Shown here piece after piece: positions 22,870-23,966 of a stretch of DNA of 23,966 nucleotides. The DNA is from Collinsella sp. (GTDB lineage: Bacteria; Actinomycetota; Coriobacteriia; Coriobacteriales; Coriobacteriaceae). The notes below the pieces were generated by a model that saw only the letters and a list, made by a program, of their open reading frames with translations, did not search any database and was not told the DNA's origin. The stretch lies in NCBI GenBank assembly GCA_019414265.1, contig DXMJ01000028.1:1-23966 (forward strand). The letters run 5' to 3'. Numbering within the stretch: position 1 is the stretch's first letter; every line of letters starts with the position of its first letter. The translations under genes were made by a program, and so were the position numbers.

Positions 22870-23966
22870 ATGGGACTCTTGAAAGCTGGATTGGGTGCTG
22901 CCGGCGGCGTCATGGCCGACCAGTGGAAGGAATTTATCTATTGCGAATCGATGCCCGCTGACGTCTTGGCCTGCAAGGGCAGCAAGCGCACCGGCGGCCG
23001 CAGCTCCAACACGCGCGGCGAGGACAACGTCATCTCCAACGGCTCCGTCATCGCCGTCAACGACGGCCAGGGCATGCTCGTGGTGCAAAACGGCAAGATC
23101 ATCGAGGTCGCGCTGGAGCCCGGCGAGTTCGTCTTTGACACCGGCAGCGAGCCGAGCGTCTTTAGCGGCAACCTGGGCGACTCCATCAAGGAGACGTTCG
23201 CCAATATCGGCAGCCGCTTTACCTTTGGCGGCGACGCAGGCAAGGACCAGCGCGTCTACTTCATCAACACCAAGGAGATCATCGGTAACAAGTACGGCAC
23301 CGCCTCGCCTGTGCCCTTCCGCGTGGTCGATAACAACATTGGCCTGGACGTCGACATCTCCGTTCGCTGCAACGGCGAGTATTCGTACCGCATCACCAAC
23401 CCGCTGCTGTTCTACACCAACGTGTGCGGCAACGTGACCGATAGCTACACGCGCGATAAGATCGACAGCCAGCTTAAGTCCGAGCTGCTCACCGCCCTGC
23501 AGCCCGCCTTTGCCAAGATCTCGGAAATGGGCATTCGCTACAGCGCCATCCCCGGTCACACCACCGAGCTCGCCCGCGCGCTCAACGAGGTCCTCTCGGC
23601 CGACTGGCGCGACCTGCGCGGTGTCGAGATCGTGAGCTTTGGCGTCAACTCCATCGCCGCTTCGCAAGAAGACGAGCAGATGATCAAGGACCTGCAGAAG
23701 GCCGCGGTCATGCGCGATCCCACCATGGCGGCCGCCAACATCGCCAGCGCCCAGAGCGATGCGATGCGCGCGGCAGCCGCCAACCCCAACGGCGCGATGG
23801 CCGGCTTTATGGGCATGGGCATGGCAGGCGGCATGGGCGGCATGAACGCCAGTCAGCTGTTCGCCGCCGGCCAGGCACAGCAACAGGCCGCCCCACAGCC
23901 GGCTCCGGCGTCCGCACCCGCCCCGGCTCCTGCCGCTGCCCCCGCGGCCGGTACGTGGACCTGCAG
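22870..23966 (+). CDS. SPFH-domain (virion-core-like, YdjI-type) protein, 3' end outside window
   Basis: The visible 365 residues begin MGLLKAGLGAAGGVMADQWK and continue with an SPFH/Band-7-like domain (about 20-270) of the type annotated as virion core protein. Typical segments are FIYCESMPADVLACKG, NGSVIAVNDGQGMLVVQNGK and EPGEFVFDTGSEPSVFSG. A Gly/Met-rich stretch and a Pro/Ala-rich linker follow, then GTWTC at the window edge, probably the start of a C-terminal zinc ribbon. SPFH proteins form oligomers on membranes and organise partners. AGAAAGGAAG precedes the ATG at 22870. It lies 48 bases after the YdjG-like gene, consistent with a shared operon. No PspA homologue is visible in the window; it may lie beyond the end. 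Confidence 0.88.
   Translation, partial: MGLLKAGLGAAGGVMADQWKEFIYCESMPADVLACKGSKRTGGRSSNTRGEDNVISNGSVIAVNDGQGMLVVQNGKIIEVALEPGEFVFDTGSEPSVFSGNLGDSIKETFANIGSRFTFGGDAGKDQRVYFINTKEIIGNKYGTASPVPFRVVDNNIGLDVDISVRCNGEYSYRITNPLLFYTNVCGNVTDSYTRDKIDSQLKSELLTALQPAFAKISEMGIRYSAIPGHTTELARALNEVLSADWRDLRGVEIVSFGVNSIAASQEDEQMIKDLQKAAVMRDPTMAAANIASAQSDAMRAAAANPNGAMAGFMGMGMAGGMGGMNASQLFAAGQAQQQAAPQPAPASAPAPAPAAAPAAGTWTC

Noticed and set aside
21847..23883. A 678-codon minus-strand open frame opposite the YdjG-like and SPFH genes
   Set aside because: It is antisense to two well-supported genes and its translation resembles no family, being the usual shadow of GC-rich coding DNA.

Overview
The window looks like chromosomal DNA of a gut actinobacterium of class Coriobacteriia, most likely Collinsella or a close relative. 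This rests on general features: GC-rich coding DNA, strong AGGAGG-type ribosome sites, many PTS and glycoside-utilisation genes, and intergenic gaps full of small palindromic repeats. No rRNA, tRNA, CRISPR array or phage module was found.

Layout. Bases 1-770 hold the 3' part of a broken IS110-family transposase and its structured right flank. Next, on the minus strand, come a lipoprotein, the stand-alone PTS protein EIIA-Glc (crr), a GH1 6-phospho-beta-glucosidase and an AraC-type regulator. Divergent from these is a large GH106-like glycoside hydrolase followed by an RpiR regulator. A minus-strand regulator fused to a complete desulfoferrodoxin follows, then pyrE. After a long leader comes a plus-strand MgtA-type magnesium P-type ATPase. 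Next are a minus-strand GH140-like hydrolase and a PTS EIIBC permease, divergent from an alpha/beta-hydrolase esterase. A DUF1593 nucleoside-hydrolase-like protein follows. The window ends in an operon of three genes (DUF4428 zinc ribbon, membrane zinc-ribbon protein, SPFH protein) cut by the window edge; it resembles the Bacillus YdjG-YdjI membrane-stress module.

How the genes fit together. The EIIBC permease has no IIA domain, so the separate crr product can supply it. The imported phospho-beta-glucosides can be split by the GH1 enzyme. The other carbohydrate enzymes show no signal peptides and so probably act inside the cell, perhaps on small plant glycosides.

The most unusual content is intergenic. 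Two 148-bp elements (829-976 and 9784-9931) share ends, apical loop and total length, while the arms of their roughly 100-base hairpins differ in sequence yet stay paired. Each lies at the 3' end of a minus-strand gene. A second family of small hairpins has loops ending in GTCCC(C), again with compensatory stems (9693-9723, 13875-13903, related 10928-10965). There is also a 119-base inverted repeat at 18796-18914 and a cluster of GTTTAC operators between the PTS gene and the esterase. All calls come from reading the sequence alone; no database search was possible.
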